DNA of 64,000 bases from Bog-473 sp963770645 (lineage in GTDB: Bacteria; Actinomycetota; Acidimicrobiia; Acidimicrobiales; RAAP-2), in the NCBI GenBank assembly GCA_963770645.1, contig CAVYQL010000004.1:744001-808000 (forward strand). Reading direction: 5' to 3'. Positions 7,324 through 16,100 of the stretch are shown piece after piece (position 1 is the first letter of the stretch; every line of letters starts with the position of its first letter). A program made the position numbers and the translations under genes. The notes beneath the pieces were generated by a model that was not told the DNA's origin, made no database searches, and worked only from the letters and a program-made list of their open reading frames with translations.

Positions 7324-9032
7324 GGGCCGGCCGCCTCCCGGAGTCCCTCGTTCAGCCGGCGGCCGTTCAGCCGCTTGTGGATCGCCTTGGTCTTCTCGTA
7401 GAGATTGACGAACTCCTTCAAGCGTTCCTCGTAGACGGCAGTCGCGGACGGGTCAGGCTCGTAGGTGGCTTTCACGGCGACCGTGGCGGGGATGTCGTCG
7501 AGTGACATGTGCCCGAGGGCGACGTGGGTGAGCAGGCCGGCGCCCCGCACGTTGGCGAGCACGGGATCGACCATCTGGCGGATGACCCGCCCGGTGGCGT
7601 CGGCGTGGATCTGCGACCACAGGTCCGAGTTGGCGCCGCCTCCGACGAAGGCGAGCGAGTGCATGCGGCGCTTGCAGAACTTGTCCACCGCCCCGAGGAG
7701 CCAGGCCGAGTTGAGCGCGACGCCCTCGAAGACGGCCCGGACCATGTCCGACCGCGTCGACGACAAGGAGATGTTGTGAAACCCGCCCCGGATTGTGTGG
7801 TCGTCCACCGGCGATCGCTCGCCGTTGAGCCACGGGGTGAACATGACGCCGTGGGCGCCGGTCGGGACCGACGCGGCCATCTCGTTGACCAGCCCGAAGA
7901 AGCCCTCGGGCGCGCTCCCGGGACCAGTGGCCTCGCCGTGGCGTGCGTCCGAGAGGACGTCGGGTGGGTACAGCAGGTTGTCGCGCAGCCAGGTCAGGCA
8001 CGCCCCGCCCGTCTCATGCTCGTCGGCCAACAGGTACTTGGTCGGGAGGCCCGAGGGAATGGACGCGATGTTGGTCAGCGCGTCGGTCTTCTTGAAGGGG
8101 ACGTGGCAGCTGATCCAGCTCGAGGTGCCGATGTAGAGGTGGCCGGCGAAGTCCGCCACGGCGCCCGAACCGACGGCCGCAGAATGGAGATCCCCGGTGC
8201 CGGCGACGACCGGAGTCCCGGCCAGCAAGCCGAGCTCCTCGGCCGCACCAGCCGTCAGCCCGCCAAGCACGCTGCCGGTGGGCACGAGGTCGGGCAGCGT
8301 CGACCGCTCGAGCCCCGCCAGCTCGAGGAGGCCATCGTCGTAGGCGATCGCCGCCCGGTCGCGGTTGTCCGTCACCCAGTGCAGAGTGATGGAGTCGTGC
8401 GAGGCGCGGGCGAGGCCGGTCAGACGGAGGTTCAGGTAGTCGACCGGCTCGAGGAAGACTGCAGTGGACGCGTACACGTCGGGGCGCCGGGTGCGCAGGA
8501 AATGGATGTGGCCCACCGGGTCCTTGCCCGACAGGCTCGGGATCCCCCCGGTCTTTCGGACCCAGCGTGCCGCCTTGGACGCCGAGTAGCCCTGGACGTT
8601 CAGGGCGCCACGCACCGTCTTACGCACGGCCTGCGCACCACGCGAGTCCAACCAGATGATGGCCGGTTCGATGGCGTCGCCCGCGCCGTCCACGGCCACG
8701 GTGCCGGACCACTGCGCCGTGCAACCCACACCGACCACCCGGTCGGGGGCGACGTCGCTGTCGGCCAGCGCACGGCGGGCCGACGACACGATCGCCTCCC
8801 ACCAGGCCTGCGGCGACTGCTCGGCGCCGCCGTCGTCGCTGAGCGTCACGCCCACCGGCGCGAATGCGTGAGCGGCGATGCGTCCCGTTGCCGAGAGCAG
8901 CGCCACCTTCGGGCCGCCCGTACCCAGGTCCACGGCCAGGACGAAGGTGTCGTCCGGAGTCGTCCGCTCGACCTGGCGGAGCGGGGTGGCCGACGCGGCG
9001 CGCACGCCCGCCGACGCCGCTGATGTGGGCAT
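7320..9032 (-). CDS. FGGY-family carbohydrate kinase (xylulokinase-like)
   Basis: The 570-residue product phosphorylates a sugar or polyol with ATP. The N-terminal phosphate loop DLGTGGPK (35-42) lies after strand 1, followed by GCTAQWSGTVAVD, the sugar-binding WLDSRG segment, and C-terminal FVGGGANSDLWSQIHADATGR, which is the FGGY signature region for xylulokinases. Length is slightly above the usual 480-520. The ATG at 9032 abuts a perfect hairpin, so an internal start near GTG 9005 is also possible. No pentose pathway partners adjoin it, so substrate is inferred only from family resemblance. Confidence 0.85.
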   Translation of the reverse strand: MPTSAASAGVRAASATPLRQVERTTPDDTFVLAVDLGTGGPKVALLSATGRIAAHAFAPVGVTLSDDGGAEQSPQAWWEAIVSSARRALADSDVAPDRVVGVGCTAQWSGTVAVDGAGDAIEPAIIWLDSRGAQAVRKTVRGALNVQGYSASKAARWVRKTGGIPSLSGKDPVGHIHFLRTRRPDVYASTAVFLEPVDYLNLRLTGLARASHDSITLHWVTDNRDRAAIAYDDGLLELAGLERSTLPDLVPTGSVLGGLTAGAAEELGLLAGTPVVAGTGDLHSAAVGSGAVADFAGHLYIGTSSWISCHVPFKKTDALTNIASIPSGLPTKYLLADEHETGGACLTWLRDNLLYPPDVLSDARHGEATGPGSAPEGFFGLVNEMAASVPTGAHGVMFTPWLNGERSPVDDHTIRGGFHNISLSSTRSDMVRAVFEGVALNSAWLLGAVDKFCKRRMHSLAFVGGGANSDLWSQIHADATGRVIRQMVDPVLANVRGAGLLTHVALGHMSLDDIPATVAVKATYEPDPSATAVYEERLKEFVNLYEKTKAIHKRLNGRRLNEGLREAAGP

Positions 9033-9059
9033 GGCGGGGAAGCGTACGGCTTCCCCGCC
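9033..9059. other. Perfect 11-bp hairpin abutting the kinase start codon
   Basis: The two arms 9033-9043 and 9049-9059 are exact reverse complements around a five-base loop GTACG. The hairpin sits between the end of the YceI gene and the ATG of the kinase, touching the ATG. It has no T-tract on the minus strand, so it is not a typical intrinsic terminator. It may block ribosome access or end yceI transcription. Confidence 0.6.
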
Positions 9060-9124
9060 AGCACCGTCATGGCTCAGGGGCCGACGTGCGGCTCGGCAGA
9101 GCCGACTCCGCCGCCCCAGGAGGG

Positions 9125-9685
9125 TTACTCGGCCTGCGTGGCCTCGGCCTCGATCTCGATGACGACCTTGTTGCCCACCACGACGCTGCCGTCGAGCAGC
9201 GAGTGGTTGAAGCTGACGCCGAAATCACGCCGGTCGATGGTCGCCGTGGCTTCGAAGGCCACGACGGTCTTTCCCTCCTGCATGGAGGGGCCCTCGCCCA
9301 GGAATTCCAGGTCGAAGTCGACCGACTTGGTGACGCCACGGATGGTGAGGTCACCCGTCAGGACCCAGTGGGTGTCGTCGACCCGCTTCAGTCCCGTGCT
9401 CTTCAGGGTGATCGTCGGGTAGTTCGGGACGTCGAGGAAGTCGTTCGTCCGCAGGTGGTCGTCACGCTGCAGTTGGTTGGTGTGGATGCTGTCCGCCTGG
9501 ACGACCGCCTCGAGCGTCGAGTCCTCGGGGTTCTCGGCCACCGTGAAGGTGCCGTTGACGTCGGTGAAACGGCCCCTGACCTTGGTGCCGACCAGGTGGC
9601 GGGCTACGAAGCCCACCTCAGTGTGCGCCGGGTCGATGACGTAGTTGCCGGTCCGAGGAAGGGTCTGGGTGCCTGTCGTGCTCAT
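9125..9685 (-). CDS. YceI family protein
   Basis: The 186-residue product is a YceI-like lipocalin-fold beta-barrel. These proteins bind long isoprenoid or amphiphilic lipids, and in bacteria are often induced by stress. Typical segments are YVIDPAHTEVGFVARHL near the N-terminus, the VRGRFTDVNGTF strand, NDFLDVPNYPTITLKST, and the ending VVVGNKVVIEIEAEA. The start at 9685 is chosen because AAGGAG lies 9 bases upstream. No signal peptide is seen, so it is cytoplasmic, unlike the E. coli form. It is divergent from a marR gene across a palindromic operator. Confidence 0.88.
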   Translation of the reverse strand: MSTTGTQTLPRTGNYVIDPAHTEVGFVARHLVGTKVRGRFTDVNGTFTVAENPEDSTLEAVVQADSIHTNQLQRDDHLRTNDFLDVPNYPTITLKSTGLKRVDDTHWVLTGDLTIRGVTKSVDFDLEFLGEGPSMQEGKTVVAFEATATIDRRDFGVSFNHSLLDGSVVVGNKVVIEIEAEATQAE

Positions 9686-9724
9686 TTTTTGCTCTCCTTG
9701 CTTGTCCGAGACTTCATTGACAGT

Positions 9725-9754
9725 ATGATAATTGACAAAACAGATACTTGTCAA
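9725..9754 (-). promoter_or_regulatory. Predicted promoter of the YceI gene overlapping an operator
   Basis: On the minus strand a TTGACA -35 element (9754-9749) is followed after 18 bases by TATCAT (9730-9725). The start codon of the YceI gene is 40 bases downstream. The -35 box lies inside the right arm of the palindrome at 9732-9754, so a repressor bound there would block polymerase. Confidence 0.5.
9732..9754. promoter_or_regulatory. Palindromic operator, candidate MarR site
   Basis: TTGACAA (9732-9738) and TTGTCAA (9748-9754) are perfect inverted arms with a nine-base A/T-rich spacer. The site lies between divergent YceI and MarR-family genes, the classic position for an autoregulated MarR repressor. 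A further TTGACA at 9717-9722 could be a -35 element for the plus strand. Confidence 0.65.
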
Positions 9755-9824
9755 TCAGGGACCCTTAGGAGAAAGCACTAGGAGAAAGAGGCCCATTCGG
9801 GGGAGACTGAAAGCGAGGCAGGAA

Positions 9825-10349
9825 ATGGGAATGGCGACCATCTCGGCGAAGGGCGGTGACGAGGAGCGGGCAGGGCTGCGCCCCGACGACGGCACCTGCG
9901 GCCTGCTGGGCCAAATGGACGATGAACGGATCCAGCTCATGGGCCTAATTGTCCGTACCCACCGCCGCCTGGCTGACACCCTCGGCCGGGAGCTCGAGCA
10001 GACGGTCGGAATCCCGCTGGTCTTCTTCGACGTCCTCATACACGTGGGCGCCGCACCCGACGGCCGCCTCACCATGAGCCGGCTCAGCTCGGACATCGCC
10101 CTCACCACCGGCGGCGTGACCCGCCTGGTGGACCGCATGGCCGACGCGGGACTGGTGGCGCGGCAGAACTGCCCGAACGACCGCCGCAGTGTGCACGTGG
10201 TGCTGACGCCCCAAGGCCGGACCGTGCTCGAACAGGCGGTCGCGGCCCACATCGAGGGCATCGACCGCCACCTCATGGCACACCTCGACGACGCTGACCG
10301 CGGCGCGCTCGTGGCCGTGTTGAACAAGGTCCTCGACGCGGGCTGCTGA
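9825..10349 (+). CDS. MarR family transcriptional regulator
   Basis: The 174-residue winged-helix protein should bind DNA as a dimer and release it on ligand or oxidant binding. The helix-turn-helix and wing are visible as LTMSRLSSDIALTTGGVTRLVDRMADAGLVARQNCPNDRRSVHVVLTPQG, with flanking dimerisation helices. A single Cys sits just before the wing (QNCPND). The start is set at ATG 9825 (or 9831), behind GAGGCAGGA. Codons upstream in this frame overlap the operator and look noncoding. It is divergent from YceI and probably controls it and itself. Confidence 0.88.
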   Translation: MGMATISAKGGDEERAGLRPDDGTCGLLGQMDDERIQLMGLIVRTHRRLADTLGRELEQTVGIPLVFFDVLIHVGAAPDGRLTMSRLSSDIALTTGGVTRLVDRMADAGLVARQNCPNDRRSVHVVLTPQGRTVLEQAVAAHIEGIDRHLMAHLDDADRGALVAVLNKVLDAGC

Positions 10350-10595
10350 AGCGGCACACGCAAGTGGACTCAGAGCTCAGGCGTCGGGCTCGGCGGTGAC
10401 CCGGACGGTCTGAAGTCACACTGGCCCGATGACGGGTGGCGACTGGTTCGACACTTCGCTCGCCGAGAAAAGTTCGGCTCCGACTCTTGGAGAAGATGGC
10501 TGATCCGCGGTCGGTTTTGCTTCCGGGCTCCCACCGCTTCTCCTGGGGTCTCCCGGGACTGTCACGACACGACGCTGTTGGGTACCGTGGCCGCC

Positions 10596-11390
10596 ATGAC
10601 CGACCGGCTGCGCGACAGGGTCGCGATCGTGACAGGGGGCGGCGACGGCATCGGACGCGGGGTCGTCCGGCGCTTCGCCAAGGAGGGGGCCAAGGTGTTG
10701 GTGGCCGAGATCGACGACGATGCCGGCGAGCAGGTTGCGCGCACGTGCCGTGACGAGCTCGGTGCCGACGTCCGCTTCGTGCACACCGACGCCAGCGCCA
10801 AGGGCGATGTCGTCGCGATGGTGGCGGTGGCCGAGGACGCCTGGGGCACGGTCGACGTCCTGGTGAACAACGCCTGGGGCGGCGGCGCACTCGGGCGACT
10901 CGAAGACACGACGGACGAGCAGATGCAGTGGGGACTCTCCATGGGTCTCCTGGGTCCGTTCTGGGCCATGCAGACGGTGCTGCCCATCATGAAGGCGAAG
11001 CGCGACGGCGCGGTCATCAACATGTGCTCGTTGAACGGCGTCAACGCCCACATGGGGACGGCGCAGTACAACGTCGCCAAGGAGGCGTTGCGCTGCGCCA
11101 GCCGCACCGCTGCGCGCGAGTGGGCCCCCTGGCAGATACGCGTCAACGTCATCTGCCCGGGGGCGAAGACGGCGGCATCGCGGGCTGTCTTCGCCGCACA
11201 CCCCGAGCTCGAGGTCGCCGCCGACGCGGCCAATCCGATGGGCCGGCTCGGGGATCCGGAGGACGACATCGCACCCGTGGCCGTGTTCCTCGCCAGCAAC
11301 GACGCCCGCTATGTGACGGGTAACACGCTGTTCGTCGACGGCGGTGGTCACATCAACGGCGTGCAGTGGGCACCCGACCTCGGCGACTGA
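10596..11390 (+). CDS. SDR family oxidoreductase
   Basis: A classical short-chain dehydrogenase of 264 residues that should use NAD(P)H to reduce or oxidise a hydroxyl/keto substrate. The cofactor loop VTGGGDGIGRGV follows strand 1, VLVNNAWG replaces the NNAG motif, and the catalytic pair appears as YNVAKEAL (YxxxK). The ending DGGGHINGVQWAP is typical of hydroxysteroid or acyl-type SDRs. A TTG at 10578 is an alternative start, but ATG 10596 fits the family. A 16-base tandem repeat runs from its stop codon into the next SDR gene. Confidence 0.88.
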   Translation: MTDRLRDRVAIVTGGGDGIGRGVVRRFAKEGAKVLVAEIDDDAGEQVARTCRDELGADVRFVHTDASAKGDVVAMVAVAEDAWGTVDVLVNNAWGGGALGRLEDTTDEQMQWGLSMGLLGPFWAMQTVLPIMKAKRDGAVINMCSLNGVNAHMGTAQYNVAKEALRCASRTAAREWAPWQIRVNVICPGAKTAASRAVFAAHPELEVAADAANPMGRLGDPEDDIAPVAVFLASNDARYVTGNTLFVDGGGHINGVQWAPDLGD

Positions 11391-11472
11391 GCGACCGAAC
11401 GACTCAGCGACCGAACGACTGAGCGACCGAACGACCGAACCACTGAGCGACCGGACGGCTGAGCGAGTGAAC
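11385..11472 (+). repeat. Five-and-a-half-copy 16-bp tandem repeat joining two SDR genes
   Basis: Units resembling GACTGAGCGACCGAAC start at 11385, 11401, 11417, 11441 and 11457, with an extra half unit GACCGAAC at 11433. The first copy contains the TGA stop of the upstream SDR gene and the last copy contains the GTG start of the downstream one. Copies diverge gradually towards the downstream gene. Confidence 0.9.
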
Positions 11473-12243
11473 GAGCTTCAGGGGACGGTGGCGGTGGTGG
11501 CGGGTGCCGGACCGGGCATCGGGCGGGCCTGCGCCATCGCCTTCGGGCACGCCGGTGCCGACGTGATCGTGGCCGCCCGCGACGCCGGGCGACTGGCCGC
11601 GCTGGCGGCGGACGTAGCCGCCGAGACTGGTCAGCAGGTCCTGCCGCTGGCGGCCGACCTCGCCGACGTCGCCTCGTGTCGCGCGCTGGTGGACCAGGCC
11701 GCTGAATGGTTCGGCCGGATTGACGTGCTGGTCAACGTCGCCACCTACGGCGGAGCCTCCGAGCGCATCGAGGACAGCGACTGGCAGTCCTGGCGCACGG
11801 CCTTCGAGGTGAACGTCATCGGGACGCTGGAGCTGAGCCGCGCCGCGGCGCGGGTCATGGCAAGGACGGGCGGAGGCTCCATCATCCAGATCGGCACGTT
11901 CGGCACGCACGCGCTCCCCGCTGGCCGGGCGCGCTACACGGCGACCAAGCAGGCCATGGTGACGGCGTCCCTCACGCTGGCCAAGGAGCTCGGGCCCCTC
12001 AACGTGCGAGTCAACGTGGTCACGCCGGGCTTCACCGCCGGTTCCTCGCTCGACTCCATGGTGGAGGCCACTGCCGCGCTGACCGGCGAGAGCGCCGAGG
12101 AGACGTCTCGGAGGCTGGCCTCGACCGCCGCGCTCGGTCGACACGTCGAGCCCGCCGACGTCGCCGGAGCGGTGCTGTTCCTGGCGAGCCCGCGTGCTCG
12201 CACCATCACCGGCGTCGAGCTCCCCGTCACGGCAGGCCGGTGA
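11467..12243 (+). CDS. SDR family oxidoreductase
   Basis: A second classical SDR of 258 residues. It has the cofactor loop VAGAGPGIGRAC, LVNVATYGG in place of NNAG, and the catalytic YTATKQAM (YxxxK). The C-terminal ending TGVELPVTAGR is shortened compared with FabG-like proteins. The GTG at 11467 is chosen because the preceding codons are inside the tandem repeat and encode low-complexity sequence. The stop overlaps the next gene start by GTGA, so translation is probably coupled to the VOC protein. Substrate is unknown. Confidence 0.86.
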   Translation: MNELQGTVAVVAGAGPGIGRACAIAFGHAGADVIVAARDAGRLAALAADVAAETGQQVLPLAADLADVASCRALVDQAAEWFGRIDVLVNVATYGGASERIEDSDWQSWRTAFEVNVIGTLELSRAAARVMARTGGGSIIQIGTFGTHALPAGRARYTATKQAMVTASLTLAKELGPLNVRVNVVTPGFTAGSSLDSMVEATAALTGESAEETSRRLASTAALGRHVEPADVAGAVLFLASPRARTITGVELPVTAGR

Positions 12244-13103
12244 CCGCGCGCCACCGCGTTCGATGGCTGTTCCACTCGACGGCGATGGTGGCCGACTACG
12301 ACCTGGCCGTCAGGAATCTCGGTTCCCTGGTTGGTCTGACCGTGCTCGAGTACGGGGAGTCGCACGAGCCCGGGATCGGGCGCCGGGGTGGCATGGCGTG
12401 GATGGGCGACAACGCGATCGAGATCGGCCAACCGATCGTCGAGGGTGCGGCAACCCAGTTCGTCTCGCGCTTCGGCGGCGGCCTGCACTCGGTCGCCCTC
12501 CAGGTCGAGGACCTCGAGGCGACGATCGCACACCTCGAGGCGCGCGGGGTGCGCATCGCGGCGCGCCCTCGACCCGAGATGTGCTTCACCGATCCGCGCG
12601 ACACCGGGGGGGTGTTCCTGCAATGGAGCACGTTCGAGCTCGTGGTCGACCCCCGCTTCGGTGGCCTCCGCCCAGCTCCGGCCCTCGGCGCAGGTGTGCT
12701 GGCGCCGGTGACGCAGCATGCCTTTGTCGGTGCCCTGGTCGATGACCCCGTCGCCTGGGCGGGGCGCTTCGCCGAATTGCTCGGCACCAACGTCACCTTC
12801 GAGCGACCCGATTCCCCTCCCGGTCAACCCCTGGCGGGCGTGTCGCTCGGCGACTGCACCCTGGCCCTGTACCGGCTGGCTGCAGCGAGCCCGGCGTTGT
12901 GGTGGCGGGCCTACGAGCGGGCGCGCACGCACCTGCTCGCGTTGCGGGTGGCAGACCTCGAGGCGGCGGCCAGCGCACTGGCGGGTGCCGGCGTGTCCGC
13001 GCTGCGGAACCAACCCGACCTCGCCGTGCTGGACCCGGCCGCCACTGGCGGGGTCCAGGTGGCGCTCACCGACCGGCTCCTCCCAGGCGACCCCAGGGGC
13101 TGA
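12240..13103 (+). CDS. Two-domain VOC (glyoxalase/dioxygenase fold) protein
   Basis: The 287-residue product contains two vicinal-oxygen-chelate modules. The first, residues about 5-140, has WLFHSTAMVADYDLAVR, GGGLHSVALQVEDLEATIAHLEARGVRI, FTDPRDTGGVFLQW, where His and acidic residues could bind a metal. The second, residues about 160-280, repeats the layout (HAFVGALVDDP, LLALRVADLEAAASALAGAGV). These proteins catalyse isomerisation, epimerisation or ring cleavage and some only bind small molecules. It is translationally coupled to the upstream SDR through a GTGA overlap, so they may act on the same compound. Confidence 0.8.
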   Translation: MTARHRVRWLFHSTAMVADYDLAVRNLGSLVGLTVLEYGESHEPGIGRRGGMAWMGDNAIEIGQPIVEGAATQFVSRFGGGLHSVALQVEDLEATIAHLEARGVRIAARPRPEMCFTDPRDTGGVFLQWSTFELVVDPRFGGLRPAPALGAGVLAPVTQHAFVGALVDDPVAWAGRFAELLGTNVTFERPDSPPGQPLAGVSLGDCTLALYRLAAASPALWWRAYERARTHLLALRVADLEAAASALAGAGVSALRNQPDLAVLDPAATGGVQVALTDRLLPGDPRG

Positions 13104-13146
13104 GAGGCCCGCGCGCGCGACCCGTGAGCCGGGGCTCAGGCCCCGG

Positions 13147-16100
13147 TCACGCTCCCGGTTCCACCTTCGACAGCCAGACGAGGGCCGGCCCACCCACGAG
13201 CTCGTCGTCGAGGTCCAGTGGCGTGCCCTCGCCCTCGCCGGGCCCGCTGACGATCTCCACCGCGAGCACCTCGCGGGCGATGAAGTCGAAGTGCGCGGCA
13301 AGTGCATCGAGGCCGACGACGTGCAGCCGTATCCGGTCGGAGACCTCGAGCCCACTCGTCTTGCGCAGGTCCTGCACGAGGCGCACCACGTCTCGGGCCA
13401 GCCCGCGCAGGCGCAGCCCGTCGTCGAGGGTGAGGTCGAGCGCGACCACCTCGCCACCCTCACGGGACACGGCGAAGCCCTGCTGGGGTCGGACCCGCAG
13501 CGACAGGTCGTCGGGGGTGAGCTCCACCGTCTCGCCGTCGAGGGAGATCGCCACCGGCTGGCCCGACTCGAGCGCCTCCGCCGCCGCTGCGCCATCGAGC
13601 ACCGACAGTGCCGGCTTCAAGCCCTTTTGCCGCGGGCCCAGCCGCGGGCCGAGGGTGCGGAAGTTCGGGACCAGCTCGAACGAGATGACCTCGCTCAACT
13701 CGTCAGCCGTATCGATCTCGTCGACGTTGAGCTCGTCCGCCACGATGTCGCGCAGGATGTCGGGCGAGCCCGAAGGCAGGAACACCAGGGCGCGCCGCAG
13801 GGGCTGGCGCACCTTGACCGAGGCCTCGCCGCGGGCGGCGCGCCCCAGGGACGTCAGCCGGCGCGCCAGCGCCATCTGCTCCTCCAGATCGAGGTCGCGC
13901 CGAGCGGTGTCGGCGATCGGCCAGTCGGCCAGGTGGACCGAGTCCTCCTCTGCCGCGGCCGTCAGCTGGCGCCACATGGTGTCGGCCACGAAGGGGCAGA
14001 ACGGTGCGAGCAACAACGACAGCGTCGTCAACGCCGTGTGCAAGGTGGCCTGCGCCGCGAGCGTGTCCCCGGGCGGCGCGTCGGGGTCGGTGCGCCAGAA
14101 ACGGCGGCGGCTCCGGCGCACGTACCAGTTGGAGAGATCGTCGACGAAGTCACCCAGTGCGGTCGCCGCGTCCAGGGGCTCGTAGCCGCTCAGCGCCGTC
14201 GTCATGGCGGCCGTGGTGCCGGCCAGGCGCGAGAGGATCCAGCGGTCGAGCGCGCCCCGCGCGGCCGGTGCGGGCACCGCCGGGTCGGCCGGGTCGAACT
14301 CGTTGAGCGACGCGTAGGTGGTGAAGAAGCTGAAGGTGTTCCACAGCGTGAGCAGCATGTCGCGCATGGCCGTGTCGATCGCCCCGAGCGTGGCCCTGGT
14401 CGGGGTCCACGGGGACCCCTGACTGAACATCCACCAGCGCATGGCATCAGCGCCGCGCGTGTCGAGGATCACCCACGGGTCGATGATGTTGCCGAGCGAC
14501 TTGGACATCTTGCGCCCGTCGGCGTCGACGATGTGGCCCAGGCAGACGACGTGGCGGTACGGGCTCTCGCCGAAGACGATCACGTTGATGGCGAGCAGCG
14601 AGTAGAACCAGCCCCGCGTCTGGTCGATCGCTTCGGAGATGAAGTCGGCCGGGAAGGCGAACGCCTCGGCCGAACCGGGGGCATACGGGTATCCGACCTG
14701 GGCCGCCGGCATGGAGCCCGAGTCGAACCACGCGTCGATCACCGGCTCGACCCGGCGCGCCACGGCCAGCTCGTCGTCGTTGCCTTCGGCCACGCACGTG
14801 GAGCAGATGAACATCACGTCGTCAATGGTCGGGCGATGGGGATCGATACCGGTGACGTCGCGCGTGGCGAGGTCCGACAGCTCGGCCAGCGACCCCACGC
14901 AGCGCGGGTGGCCGCGGCCGCAGCGCCAGATGGGGAGCGGCGTGCCCCAGTAGCGGTCCCGGGAGAGCGCCCAGTCGACGTTGTTGGCCAGCCACTCGCC
15001 GAAGCGTCCTTCCTTGATGTACCCCGGGTGCCAGTCGACCGTCTCGTTCGCCGCGAGCAAGTCCTCCTTGCGGGTGGAGGTGGCGATGTACCAGCTGGGC
15101 TTGCCCCAGTAGATGAGGGGGGTGCGGCAGCGCCAGCAGTGCGGGTACGAATGCACGTAGGGCACGCGCCGGATCAGCAGCCCGGCCGACTCGAGGCGGT
15201 CGTTGATGTCGGTGTTGGCCACGCGTACCTCGCTGCCCGCCAGCCAGCCGATGTCCGCGGTGAAGCGCCCGTCAGGCCCGACCGGGTTGAGGGAGGGCAG
15301 GCCGTTGTCCCGCCCGATCTGCCGGTCTATCTCGCCGAAGGCCGGGGCGAGGTGCACGAGCCCGGTGCCCTCCTCGGTCGTGACGTAGTCGGCGGGCACG
15401 ACGCGCCAGCCATCGGCGCCCGGCGGTTCGTCGAGGTCGGTGAAGGGACGCTCGTAGCGCAGTCCGACCAGCGCCACACCCGGCAGGCGCGTCGTGATGC
15501 GGGCGGACGCGCCCTCTCCGAGCACCGCGTCGACCAGGTCCTCGGCCATGATCGTCCGGTCGACCACGGCATAGGTCAGCCCGGGGTTGACCGCGACCCC
15601 GGTGTTGGACAGCAACGTCCACGGCGTCGTGGTCCAGACCGCCAGCCATTCGGCGTCGCCGACGACGGCCGGGTCTGGGTCGACGAGGCGCAGCCGGACG
15701 TAGGCGGTCTCGTCCTCTTCGTCGCGGTAGACGTCTGCCTGCCCGAGTTCGTGGCTCGAGAGCGCCGTGCCACAGCGCGGGCAGTAGGGCACGACCTTGA
15801 GGTCCTCGTAGAGCAATCCCTGGTCGAACAGCTGCTGGAGGTGCCACCAGACCGACTCGATATACGACGGGCTGAGCGTCCAGTAGGCCGCGTCCATGTC
15901 GACCCAGTAGCCGATGCGCGTCGTCAGCCGCTCGAACTCGTCGACGTAGGAGTACACGGACTCGCGGCAGAGCCGGGTGAACTCGGCGATGCCGACCTGG
16001 TCTTCGATCTGCTGCTTGCTGGTGATCCCGAGCTTCTTCTCGACCTCGACCTCGACGGGGAGGCCGTGGGTGTCCCACCCGGCCCGGCGGGCGACGTAGG

